Origin: Alphaproteobacteria bacterium
GTDB taxonomy: Bacteria > Pseudomonadota > Alphaproteobacteria > Rhizobiales > Xanthobacteraceae
Assembly: GCA_009781045.1 (NCBI GenBank)
Contig: WQYW01000003.1
Coordinates: 1-64,000 of the forward strand
Length of the DNA: 64,000 nucleotides
Direction of reading: 5' to 3'
In this document: positions 11,199 through 21,328 of the stretch, one piece after another
How positions within the stretch are numbered: the stretch's first letter is position 1
Layout of the letters: each line of letters opens with the position of its first letter
Notes under the pieces: generated by a model
What the model was told of the DNA's origin: nothing
What the model saw: only the letters and a program-made list of their open reading frames with translations
Database searches by the model: none
Made by a program: the position numbers and the translations under genes

Positions 11199-12133
11199 AA
11201 GCCTGCCAGAGGGCTGCGAAAGCGGGCTGTTTTCTCCTGTCTCCTCCCGATCGGACAGATCGCAGGGGAGAGGCGGCTGCCGTTTTTGAGGTAATCGAGG
11301 CTCGCAGCGAGATGCGGCAGGCGCCCCCACCCCGCAGGAGGGCTCCAGATCTGCAGCCTGGCTGCGCCCCGCCGGGACCTGCAGATTTCGTTGCCGCCCC
11401 CTGAATATATCAGCATCTTTCCTGAGCCGAGAGGCCCTGTCGCTGCCGCGCCCGGCGCATTCCTCGCCGCGGGCGCAAGAACAATCGCACTTTGAAACGA
11501 GGCATATTCTGCGCCATTCGAAGACATGCTGGTTTTGCAGATTCGCCATGGGATATTCGGACTCGGGGCGCGCGCGGGAACAAGGACGAAATGTGCCTCG
11601 AGACAGCGAACTCATGTGCAGCGAACTCATGGCCGACACAGGGCGCAGCCCACAACTCACGACATGGGTCCGTATCATCAGTGGTGTGGTTGCCGTGCGC
11701 GATTGACGGACTCGTCTGATCGCAGCGCCTTTTCGCAGATGAATCCGGTTTTGCTTCAAGGTTTCCTGTGAAATTGATTATTGATGTCCCGGGACGGAAT
11801 TTGATGCAAGGTCGCATATACGGCGCTGGATCATCCGGGTTTCGTATCGGGAAAGGGATTGACAAAAACCGCCAGGCTCCTGAGATGGTCGGGCAGGCAT
11901 GGTCGCCCGTGATCGCCGATCCGGCAGGCGGATTGCAGATTGCGGTTCGACAGGCTTGCGTTGCTTCGGATGACGTGCCTCAAGTTGAGGGAGCCTGTGA
12001 CCCGGTCGTCTGCCGGCTGCGGGTTCCACCGATTCCCTGCCCGTTCCGGCGACTACCCGCCGTGATGTCGAACACGAATCCGCAACCTGCCGGGAAACAG
12101 CGGCAGGGCAGATTACACCGAGGAATTGTCAGG

Positions 12134-12370
12134 ATGCGGCCAGAAAGCAGCTGGAGAGAAATTAAACAGGTCCTGGATGAGGTCGATTACATCGTCGGAC
12201 GCCTCGATGAGGGGGCTGCGACGGCCATCGTCGGCGCGATCTTTCTGAACATCATCGTCTCCAGCTGCCGGAGGGACGATTATGAGGCGATGGATGACAG
12301 GATCGATGATCTTGCCGACAGACTGAAGGAAGCCTGTCGTCGGACGACGGGCGTAACGTGGATCCAGTAG
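12134..12370 (+). CDS. Small hypothetical protein
   Basis: MRPESSWREIKQVLDEVDYIVGRLDEGAATAIVGAIFLNIIVSSCRRDDYEAMDDRIDDLADRLKEAC..., balanced helical composition; no family recognised. Confidence 0.35.
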   Translation: MRPESSWREIKQVLDEVDYIVGRLDEGAATAIVGAIFLNIIVSSCRRDDYEAMDDRIDDLADRLKEACRRTTGVTWIQ

Positions 12371-14110
12371 CCGAACGCGAGGCCGAGCGGCAACGCAGAG
12401 CGCAATGACCATGCGGGGCACCTTTTTTCGGCTGCTGTGCCATGGTTGCCGCGCGGCACGCGCGCCCGACAGAGAAAGGTCGCCTGAAAAGGGGAGCGGC
12501 TGAGATCGACGCTGCCGGATGTTGCGGCGAAGCTCCGTGAGATCCGCGATCTGCGCAGGGTGGTGCGGGAAAAAAAGGGGAGGGCATCTGCTTGCGGGGC
12601 TGGGGCTTTCCGGGTTCCGGCCCCTGTTGTGCCAGGCGGCGTCAGCCGTGAACGGGCGGGATCGCATGGTTTTCGACAGCGCCACGGGATCGGGCCTGTC
12701 GATGGCTTTCGCCCCCCGCGCTAAAAGCGATCTGGCGGGGCGGCCTGTCCATCGCTCTCCCTGGGGCCGGGAGCGCAGGGCACCGGGCCAGCATCGACGG
12801 GAGACAGTAATTTATCGGGGAGATTGTGAATTATCCAGCGGCTGACATTTCACGTGCACTGCTCATCTCACTCTCTTGCGCTCCGACCGGGATGAGCCGT
12901 GTTCGTGTGTGTGTATCAGCCGCCTTGCATAACTACAAATCGATGCTGACCTGATGCCCTGCAACAACTACTACCCGCTACCTACCATGCGGTTAACGCG
13001 CGCTGCCGATGTCTGCAGTGCGACCGGCTGGGATCTGCAAATTGAGTGGTTTCGCTGCAATAGTAACCATCCTGAGCCCGGCAACATCGTAAATATTGGT
13101 GCGGTGGAATGGAACAAACGGCACGCGCTTTACCTCGAAAGTCCCGGAGATCGGACGCGCGCGAGGCAGGCGGGGCTGCGTCAGGAGAAGGCCGGCGGAC
13201 CTGGGGACAGGAAAGTCCTTCGGCCGCGGCCTGACGAATTGAGGCTGCGGCCGGGGGCTCTGGCGTCGGGCTGTGCGGGGGACGTACGGCCTCGCCGACG
13301 GTGCCACGGCGGGCTGGTGGATCGGGCGCCAGGTGCTTGGAAAACAGGGGTGTGGCGGCGGCAAGGCGCCGTTGTTGCCGTCACTTGAGGGCGGGCGCCA
13401 GCGTGACGGGAGGCGCCTTGCAGGGTGGCGGATGGCGCAGGAGAGAAGCCGCCATCGCCTGTGTGCCGAAGCCTGCGGCATGCGGCTTGCGGTCTGCTTT
13501 CGGCGACCTCTGATTGCTGCCGGAACGGGAAAACAGATGGCGCTGTCGATGATGATGTTAGCGGGATATTTGCCTTAGCTGTCGACATCTGCGCAAAAAT
13601 TCGCAGTTGGTGCGGGGCGAACAGGGCCTGTGGCCGTGTTGCGGTGCGCAGGCGGCAGATCGCACGACGTGCGAAAGGCGATGTGTCGTCATCGCGAAAA
13701 GGCGCAGATGGCGGGGTTCTGGCAGGGTCGGCAGTTCGGTGCCGCGCCAGGGGGCGCGGCGAAGCCTGCGGAACGCATCCTTTGCCGGCTGGAACTGGAA
13801 CAATATTGCCGGGCTGTGCGGGCACGGGACGTGGTGCAGTGCCCGATCGGCTGAAAGGGGAGCGGCACGGTGGCGTGCGGCTGGCGCGCTGCATTGACGG
13901 CGACTGCAGCGCGGCGCTTTGAGGTTGTGGCTGCGGTGACAATTGCGAGGGGTGGCACCAGGGTGATGTGCGCAAACAGCGCAAGCAGCGCCGCCCGGGT
14001 GCTGCGTGCCGCGCGCCGGCGCTGTCCAGCCAGAGGTGCCGGTTTACACCGAGCTGTTGGTGATTGGCACGCGAGGTGCGCTTTGTCGAAACAGCGAAAG
14101 CGCCTGAGGT

Positions 14111-14686
14111 TCAGTGGCTGCCGTAGGTCCGGCTGTAGCGCTTGAACATGCAGGCGAATTTTGGGAAATCGACGTTGAGGAGTGCCGAGGTAATGATGAT
14201 CGGGCTGCTATAGGATTTGTAAGTCGCCTTCCTGATGATTTCTCTCAAGCCCCAGCCGTACTCAAGATATTTCTCCGGCTCCCTGAGCTTCACCACCAGC
14301 ATGCGTTGCATCGAAATGACAACTTCCTCGGTTCCGACGACGTCAATCCACGGCACGGTACAGCCTCCGACGCTGATCGAGTTGTCAAGGAATCCGTATG
14401 GGCTGAAAATGAAGCCGGCGTTGTTGTCGAGCAGCTTTCTTATGCCGCAGACGGTGCATGCCCCAAAGAAGGCGACCGTGATGATTCCGACAGAATGAAC
14501 AAGCCACGGCATCTGGTCGTGGCGGGCGCCACGAATAGTGTTGTCATCAAGAAATATCAGCCAGGCGCCAATGCAGCCCAGAACGAAAGCGCCAACAACA
14601 ACAGAGAGGATCTTGCGCCGGCTCAGTTCGATAATCTCTTCTTCCATGACGCGCATGGTCACTCCCCCAGGCAACTGGTTGCGCAT
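14111..14686 (-). CDS. Small membrane protein resembling the STM3941 family
   Basis: EEIIELSRRKILSVVVGAFVLGCIGAWLIF followed by a second TM and GFLDNSISVGGCTVPWIDVVGTEEVVISMQRMLVVKLREPEKYL. Confidence 0.6.
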   Translation of the reverse strand: MRNQLPGGVTMRVMEEEIIELSRRKILSVVVGAFVLGCIGAWLIFLDDNTIRGARHDQMPWLVHSVGIITVAFFGACTVCGIRKLLDNNAGFIFSPYGFLDNSISVGGCTVPWIDVVGTEEVVISMQRMLVVKLREPEKYLEYGWGLREIIRKATYKSYSSPIIITSALLNVDFPKFACMFKRYSRTYGSH

Positions 14687-15112
14687 GCTTTCCGCCCTGA
14701 AACGGCAGGGCAGGGCGGATTATCTGCCAGGAACAGGAACGCCTGAATCGGGATTTGGTTCCATGCGCGGGCCAAAGAATTTGGCAGCCACGCCGACCAG
14801 GGGGGTTGCGCTGAGGCCCTTTGCGGTGTCAGGGGGGGACAAAGGCAGGGGCGGGCCGAAATCGCCCAATTCGTCCGCCGCGCAGATAAAATATGCCTGA
14901 TGGTGCAGGCGCTTGCCGGCACTGTCCGGGGGGCAGGCAGCGGCCCCGCTGCGGCCGTGAGCCCGCACGGGGGCTTTGTGCGGCAGTGTAGCGCTCCCTT
15001 TCGCGCCGGAAAGAAACGGCAACGCCTGCCCGGGGTACCCCCCGGGGCCGGGTTTCATCCAGGGGGTTCGGCGGTACGCCGGTGTGGAACTCGGGTGGCG
15101 AACCAGGGGCTA

Positions 15113-15466
15113 TCAGCGTGGTCCGAACAATTCCTCCAGCATCACTTCCGCCGGTGTCGTCGATTGCCCGCTCATGATCGCCCTGCAGCGATCGCAGGAG
15201 AACGAGCACTGGACCGGCAGCCCCGTGCGATCGGACATCAAGTGAGCCTCTGTCGCGAGCCGTTTGGCCAGATCCAGGTGGTAGTCCTGGCTCTCCTTTT
15301 CGGCTGCGCCATGCGCGGCCTTCATATGGTGCAGTACAAGCTTTCGGTGTAACTCTATAACTTCGGCGTCCATCATGTTGGCACTCCTCAACATGGAGTT
15401 GTGTCGCATCACTTGTTTTTGGATGCGAATTTTGATCCGGTTTCGATAAGCTTCTCCACCCCTCAT
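15113..15466 (-). CDS. Hypothetical protein (possible start at the internal MMDAEVIEL)
   Basis: MMDAEVIELHRKLVLHHMKAAHGAAEKESQDYHLDLAKRLATEAHLMSDRTGLPVQCSFSCDRCRAIMSGQSTTPAEVMLEELFGPR reads as a plausible soluble helical protein. Confidence 0.4.
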   Translation of the reverse strand: MRGGEAYRNRIKIRIQKQVMRHNSMLRSANMMDAEVIELHRKLVLHHMKAAHGAAEKESQDYHLDLAKRLATEAHLMSDRTGLPVQCSFSCDRCRAIMSGQSTTPAEVMLEELFGPR

Positions 15467-16335
15467 TTCTGCGCTCCACTCCTGTTCAAATCAAGATGCA
15501 AATGAACCTTCACCGGCAGTCCACGCTGCACGGTGACGGCGAGCGGCGACCCTACCCGCCATTTCAAAGGGTTACCCTGGCTGGAGAGAGGAGAGAGGAC
15601 CGTGGCTCGCCTACCTGCGGCGCGGAGGATATTGCCGCTATTAAAGTGAGGAGGCGCAGTGCGGGCGGTTGCGCCACCTCTCCTGTTGCGAAAACATACA
15701 GACTTTCAGGAGCTTATGGAAACTACCAAGGTGTGTCGGGGGAAATGGCGCAGCGATCGTGAAAGGTCGCGTACTATGCATTTTAATTCCTCATGAGCAG
15801 CAACTTTCATGAGCTGTGAGATCGTGACAGCCGGAGGGTCGACAGGGGGGGAACGCGCGTGCAGGGAACCGGAGAGGAAGGCCGGGCGGAGGCGCTGGTT
15901 CCCCGGAGGTAATACAGTAAGTCTTTCCTGCTGTTTGCGGTTCTGGCCGGATTGCGGCGGGAAAGTCAGGCTTTGCGCCGATCGGCTGGCGGGCGGTTCC
16001 ATCTGTGTGTCGTGAAGTCCGCGCGCCGGTTGGTCACGGATGTGCCTTGAGAGGCGGCGCAGGGAATTGGGGTGTGCTGCACGGCAAAGCGGATCGCGTT
16101 GCCGTGCAGCAGTCTCGCTGGCTTGTGCGGGGATGCAGGCCGGTGTGGGCGGCGGCGAAGCGGCGGCTTGCTGCGCCGGGGCGCGGAGCCCCGGGCGGAT
16201 CGCAGCGTGAGGACGCGGTCTTCAGAGGGGACGCGAGAGGGGTGCAGCGGGAACGGAAAGCCGGGCTGGAACCGCACAGAGGACAGTTTCGTGATGGCCG
16301 AAAAGCCAGGGCCGGCGATGAGAGGAGCGCAGAAC

Positions 16336-16378
16336 TTCCCCCGCTCCCGGCGGCGGTACGCCGCCGGGAGCGGGGGAA
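16336..16378. terminator. Perfect 20-bp-stem, 3-nt-loop hairpin downstream of the ABC binding-protein gene
   Basis: TTCCCCCGCTCCCGGCGGCG-GTA-CGCCGCCGGGAGCGGGGGAA ends 10 bp beyond the stop of the - strand CDS. Confidence 0.7.
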
Positions 16379-16388
16379 TTGTGGAAAT

Positions 16389-18008
16389 TTACTTCAGCTC
16401 CAGAGGCTGGAAATTGCCGTCGCTGTCGATCACGCTGCCCCAGACCTCGTGAGAGGCCTGGTGCTGGGCGCGTCCGAAACTCAGGGGCGGGCCGACCCCG
16501 AGGTCGAAATTGCGCATCGCTTCAAGCGAGGTGATCAGCTTTTCGTTGTCGATGGGGGCGGGCGTGCGCTTGAGGCCTTCGATCAGAATGCTGGCGGCGA
16601 CGTAGCCCTCAAAGGAAATATAGTCCGGCTGCGCGACATTCGGGAAATATTTGGCGATGGCATCCCTGTATTCGAGAACCTCGGTGGAGTTGTCTCCGAT
16701 CGCCGGCAAAACCTGGGTAACGATGATCCCGGCAGCAAAACGTGATCCAAGCAACATGAGTTCGTTTGCCAGCTGTGTCGAGCCGACGAGGGAGGTGTTG
16801 GTGTAGATCAGATCGGGAAGGATGTCGCGGGTCTTCTCGACGAATCTTGCGGCGGCGCGGTAGGTGGCGACCATGATCACCGCCTTGATGACGGGCTTCT
16901 GCCGACGCAGGGTATTGATGGCGTCGTCCACTTCAAGGGTGTTGCGCTTGTAGTTGATGCGCAGGATTGCCTCTTCATTCAGCCCCAGGGTTCGGAAGGT
17001 CCTGGCCACCCCCAGGTATCCCGCTTCACCATAGGCATCATCCTGGGCAAAAACTGCGATCTGTCGAGGCTGGAGATGACGAACCCTGATGAGATAGCGG
17101 ACAACCGCGTCCATTTCCTCGTCATAGGAGGCACGATAGTTGAAGACATAGCGGTCCGGAGGGGTCTTGCGGAAGATGTTGGAGCCGGAGAAGGGTGCGA
17201 AGAACAGGATACGCTGCTCGAGCGCGTAGTTCATGGCAATGGCACCGGTGGCGGTGCCGTAATTGCCGATGAAGGCAAGAACGTGATCTTTCTCGGTGAG
17301 CGTCTTCATTGCGTTGAGTGTTCGCGACGGCTCATAGCCGTCGTCGGCAACGACGAGGCGGAGCGTCTTGCCGTTGATGCCACCGGCGTCGTTGATGCGA
17401 TTGAAGGCGGCCGTTATGCCGATCTCCATCTGGCGTCCGATGTCGTGGGAGTGACCACTGAAGGGAGCCACCATGCCGAAACGAATCTCGTGGTCGCCGT
17501 TGTCGGACGGCGGGGTTGCGGGTGGGGGCACCGCTGCGGTGGGTGGGCTCGGCACCGCTGCGGCTGGTGGGCCCGGCACCGCTGCGGCGGGTGGGCCTGG
17601 GGGGGGCGCGCTGGGGGCGGTGGTTGAGACCGCCTGTTCCATCGTGGCGAATTGCTGTTCGGCGCTGTCACAGGGAACTTTTCCCGAGGCCACGGCACTG
17701 CGGCCATCGGCAAGATAGTGATCGAACAACTGATCCAGATTGTCACGATCCGCAGTTTCGGGAACAGAGGCAATGGCTGTGCGGAATTTGGCAGCCATGG
17801 TGTCGATCCGGTGCTGGCCAATCCCCGGGCAGGCTGAAGCCGAGCCGATCACAGGACCGACACGGCTCACCAGGTCCTGCATCCTGTCGATGTCGTCGGA
17901 CGAAGCGGCGAACGCAGCGCTTGCGATGGGCAGGCACAATGTCGCGAGGGCCAGACGTGCCAACCACCGGAGGCTTCTGGGATGGGGGGCATGTGACGGA
18001 GAAGTCAT
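16389..18008 (-). CDS. ABC transporter substrate-binding protein (branched-chain amino acid/amide type, Peripla_BP_6) with a Pro/Ala linker
   Basis: Signal peptide; HEIRFGMVAPFSGHSHDIGRQMEIGITAAFNRINDAGGINGKTLRLVVADDGYEPSRTLNAMKTL; FIGNYGTATGAIAMNYA. Confidence 0.93.
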   Translation of the reverse strand: MTSPSHAPHPRSLRWLARLALATLCLPIASAAFAASSDDIDRMQDLVSRVGPVIGSASACPGIGQHRIDTMAAKFRTAIASVPETADRDNLDQLFDHYLADGRSAVASGKVPCDSAEQQFATMEQAVSTTAPSAPPPGPPAAAVPGPPAAAVPSPPTAAVPPPATPPSDNGDHEIRFGMVAPFSGHSHDIGRQMEIGITAAFNRINDAGGINGKTLRLVVADDGYEPSRTLNAMKTLTEKDHVLAFIGNYGTATGAIAMNYALEQRILFFAPFSGSNIFRKTPPDRYVFNYRASYDEEMDAVVRYLIRVRHLQPRQIAVFAQDDAYGEAGYLGVARTFRTLGLNEEAILRINYKRNTLEVDDAINTLRRQKPVIKAVIMVATYRAAARFVEKTRDILPDLIYTNTSLVGSTQLANELMLLGSRFAAGIIVTQVLPAIGDNSTEVLEYRDAIAKYFPNVAQPDYISFEGYVAASILIEGLKRTPAPIDNEKLITSLEAMRNFDLGVGPPLSFGRAQHQASHEVWGSVIDSDGNFQPLELK

Positions 18009-18312
18009 GGTCGTTCTCTCGGGTCGCAGTATTCATTCGGCAATTTTAAATTTTGCCAATACCAGTTGGAGGGACATTGTCAACGAATACAGTACTGTGC
18101 CGGGGACCCTGTGCATTGCAGTTGAATGGCCGATGAACAGGGCACCATCTCCGGGTGAAGGGCGGTAACGCGACGCCGCTCAAGGTCCGGCTGGCGGCGG
18201 CGATTGTGCCAGGGACAGGCCTGGGGTGCCGCACGGCACTGTTCCTGCGGTTTTGTGTTATCCTTGGGGGGATTGTTTCAGGCCGGGCATCGGGGGTCCT
18301 TGCGCAAAATTC

Positions 18313-18328
18313 TTTTTAGCGCTAAAAA
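18313..18328. promoter_or_regulatory. 16-bp perfect palindrome TTTTTAGCGCTAAAAA just before the RHH gene
   Basis: Read directly; ends 5 nt before the ATG at 18334. Confidence 0.7.
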
Positions 18329-18333
18329 ATGCC

Positions 18334-18537
18334 ATGACAGCAGAAAATACCGGCAGAAAAACCAGGATGGGGCGACCGGCGATTGACAGCGAGGCGGTCA
18401 ATGTGCGGCTGGAGCGAGCCTATCTCAAAGCCCTCGACGTGTTTTCGGCCAGCCAGTCTGACCTTCCTGGTCGGCCGGAGGCCATCCGTCGCATTCTGGA
18501 CGAGTTTTTCAGAAATAATGGCTATATCGCCTCTTAA
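18334..18537 (+). CDS. Small ribbon-helix-helix (CopG/Arc-like) protein
   Basis: RMGRPAIDSEAVNVRLERAYLKALDVFSASQSDLPGRPEAIRRILDEFFRNNGY. Confidence 0.65.
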   Translation: MTAENTGRKTRMGRPAIDSEAVNVRLERAYLKALDVFSASQSDLPGRPEAIRRILDEFFRNNGYIAS

Positions 18538-18659
18538 TCGCCAAAACGTGGCCTCAATCTCTGTGTTCTGTGGACGTGGACTACAAATTGCTACGATGAA
18601 CAGAGGCGCGTTTTCTCCCCGGCAGCAGTGACAGATGGGGTGTTCACGCGAACACAGGG

Positions 18660-19700
18660 ATGAGTATCTTCGATTTTCTGATGGGTTTCGGCTCCGCAGG
18701 TGGTACCGACCGCGAAGGCCGCGCGGCGCTGCATGATATGCGCGCTGCAGCAAAGCGTGGGGATGTCGAAGCTCAGCTGGCCCTTGCCTCGGCTTACATC
18801 GCCGGCAGGGGTGTTCCACAGGATGACGCTCTGGCGCTGCGGTGGTTGCGCAGGGCGGCGGAGCAGGTGCCGACGAAAGAGACCCGCGATACAGTTGCCG
18901 CCGCTCAGAAACGGCTCGGGGCGATGTATGCCATCGGCAGAGGTGTGAGACGCGACGAAACGGAGGCCGCCTGCTGGTACCGCAAGGCCGGTGAGCTGGG
19001 TGACACCGAGGCCCAGCTTTGTCTCGGAGAGTTCTATCGCGACGGCCGTGGTGTTGCAGCAGACGGCGCGGCGGCGGTTGTCTGGGTTGGTCGGGCCGCG
19101 GCCGCGGGCGATGCCAACGCTCAACATCTTCTCGGTGGTATGTATGCAAAAGGTGACTGTGATCTCCCCCAGGATGGGGCAGAGGCTCTGATATGGTTCC
19201 GCAAAGCCGCCTCGCAGGACCATCCCGCCGCTCAGAGTGCCATCGGTGTGGCCTATATGTCGGGTTACGGCGTGCCGCAGAACCGGGCAGTGGCGCTGTT
19301 GTGGTTGCGCAAGGCGGCCGAGCGGGGGGACGTGCCAGCGCAAAACAGGCTCGGTATGGCCCATCTCAGAGGAGATGGCCTGCCACGCGACGATCGCCAG
19401 GCAGCCGGGTGGTTCCGCCTGGCCGCGGAACAGGAGCATGCCGGCGCTCAGTTCAATCTGGGCATGATGTACAACAACGGCAGAGGCGTTGTGCGCGATC
19501 ACGCCGAGGCCGTGGGCTGGTTTCGCAGGGCCGCCGATAAAGGGCTCGCTCAGGCGCAGAGAGTTCTTGCTTTGATGTATCGGGACGGTGTCGGCGTTCG
19601 GCGGGACGAAGCTCTGGCGCTATCGTGGCACGGCATGGCGCAAGAGCGCGCAGTCGCGGCTGAGGATGTGTTGAGCGAGGTCGATTTCACCGCTTCATGA
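18660..19700 (+). CDS. Sel1-repeat (SEL1-like TPR) protein
   Basis: Repeated A-Q-x-x-L-G-x-M-Y-x-x-G-x-G-V-x-x-D-x-x-x-A-x-x-W-x-R-x-A-A units, about eight. Confidence 0.95.
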   Translation: MSIFDFLMGFGSAGGTDREGRAALHDMRAAAKRGDVEAQLALASAYIAGRGVPQDDALALRWLRRAAEQVPTKETRDTVAAAQKRLGAMYAIGRGVRRDETEAACWYRKAGELGDTEAQLCLGEFYRDGRGVAADGAAAVVWVGRAAAAGDANAQHLLGGMYAKGDCDLPQDGAEALIWFRKAASQDHPAAQSAIGVAYMSGYGVPQNRAVALLWLRKAAERGDVPAQNRLGMAHLRGDGLPRDDRQAAGWFRLAAEQEHAGAQFNLGMMYNNGRGVVRDHAEAVGWFRRAADKGLAQAQRVLALMYRDGVGVRRDEALALSWHGMAQERAVAAEDVLSEVDFTAS

Positions 19701-20000
19701 AGGGTGGGCGTGCAGTTTTAATCCGCGAGTGACGTGATTTCCTCCCGATCAGGACGTCGGTTTTGTAAGAAGACGCGCAAGGGCTGTGATCGATTTTTCC
19801 TGATCGGGAATCTCTGTGGCGCATCTATGGACGTCTGCATCGCACGGATTCGTGCTGGAGCTGCAATGACGGCGCCACAACCCGACATTGTGCGACCGCG
19901 CATGGCGCGGGATCGCCGGGATGCGGGAAAACCGCGAGAGAAGCTTTCACGACGTGTCGCACCCGGTGACGACGGGCGGGATGTGGTGACGGGACGCCCG

Positions 20001-20546
20001 TCACGACATCACCGCCGGGGAGGCGCGTTTGCGCCATGACCCGGACTTTGCCGCCGCGGTATGGTGAATGGTTGAAAGCACGAAGGCTTTGTGGTTGCCG
20101 ACGAGGTCGAACAGAATCTTCTTTTCGTTCTCGGACAGCACCGAGAAGAATTCCCTGACCCAGCTTTCATGGCGTTTCGCCGCCGCATTGAATTGTTTGC
20201 GCCCTTTGGGAGTGAGGCGTACCAGCAGCGCCCGGCGGCTTTCGGGATCGGGCATGCGTTCCACAAGTCCATCGGCTTCGAGTTCATCAACCAGGCCGGT
20301 GATGTTGCCCGTTGTGACCATCAGACGGTCGGACAACGCGCCCATCCGGATGCCAGCCCTGGCATCCAGCTGAGACAGAAGATCGAAGCGGGCCAGGCTC
20401 ATGCCGAAAGAGGTTCTCAGGCGCCGACGCAATTCGTTGAGGATCAGCTTGTGCAGGGCCATCATGCGCAGCCAGAGACGCAAATCCTGGTGATCGACGT
20501 CGCTGCCGTCTGAGGTTTCGACATCCTCGAGCAATGAATAGCCCAT
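20001..20546 (-). CDS. MarR-family transcriptional regulator
   Basis: FDLLSQLDARAGIRMGALSDRLMVTTGNITGLVDELEADGLVERMPDPESRRALLVRLTPKGRKQF. Confidence 0.95.
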   Translation of the reverse strand: MGYSLLEDVETSDGSDVDHQDLRLWLRMMALHKLILNELRRRLRTSFGMSLARFDLLSQLDARAGIRMGALSDRLMVTTGNITGLVDELEADGLVERMPDPESRRALLVRLTPKGRKQFNAAAKRHESWVREFFSVLSENEKKILFDLVGNHKAFVLSTIHHTAAAKSGSWRKRASPAVMS

Positions 20547-21029
20547 GTGTTCCTTCTCTGTCCTGGCCTCTCACCCCGTGAGCACGGGCGCAAAGAGGGT
20601 GCGGATCTGGAACCGGCAGTCTGGTTCCAGTGCCGGTGTCATCGCAGCAGTCAAATCCGGTGTCGCTCCTTGCCGGAGATGTCAGGCCGTTCGCTCAGTT
20701 GCAGGTCCTGCTCACATCACGTCACGGTCACACCCGATCCTGCTAAAGCGCCGCCGATGCTGCTAAAGCGCTGCCGATGCTGGGCGGATGCTGAAAGCCC
20801 TGCATCACCATGATTCTGCAAAGCTCTCAGGCTGTCAATGCGGTCCGGGAGAGATGCCGGAAGAAGATGCATAATTGAGGATCGCTGTCAGGTTCTGAGG
20901 GCACCCGGCAATGCTGGGGCGTCAGCGCAGGGGCGAAATTTTCGGCAGGTCCGCGGTCCTGAAGGCGGGGGCTGTTCTGGCGCAGGTCTCTGGTAGCGCT
21001 TCCGGCGGGCATCGGAGCGTTCCTTTGAC

Positions 21030-21217
21030 GGCAGCTGCCCCAGGTCGGACCAGGGTCAGTTCGCACTCGGCTCGAATCCGGCGAAAAATTGCGCCTCTCC
21101 AGCCGGGATGGTTCCATCTGCCACGAATCAGCTCGCTCATGAAAGCTGGCTTGGCCTCGACAGCGTCAAAAGACAGCACAGCCAGTCGCTCCAGAAATGG
21201 AACGTGGGTAGAAAGCT
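21030..21217. repeat. Dispersed ~180-bp repeat, copy A (inverted relative to 32239-32450)
   Basis: Long matched blocks to the reverse complement of 32239-32450, e.g. CAGTTCGCACTCGG, GCCTCGACAGCGTCAAAAGACAGCAC, ATGGAACGTGGG. Confidence 0.85.
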
Positions 21218-21328
21218 TTGATGTCAGGACCTGTCGCAAGGGGCGGCAAAGGGATGGCAGGGAGCGGTGATTCGTGTTGACGGGCACCGTTTCCCTGCGA
21301 GGAATCGCTTCGGAGGCTTGCGGCTGCG

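Noticed and set aside
12954-13984. Multiple overlapping ORFs on both strands
   Set aside because: All are Arg/Gly/Pro/Ala-rich with no conserved motif; consistent with chance ORFs in GC-rich non-coding DNA.
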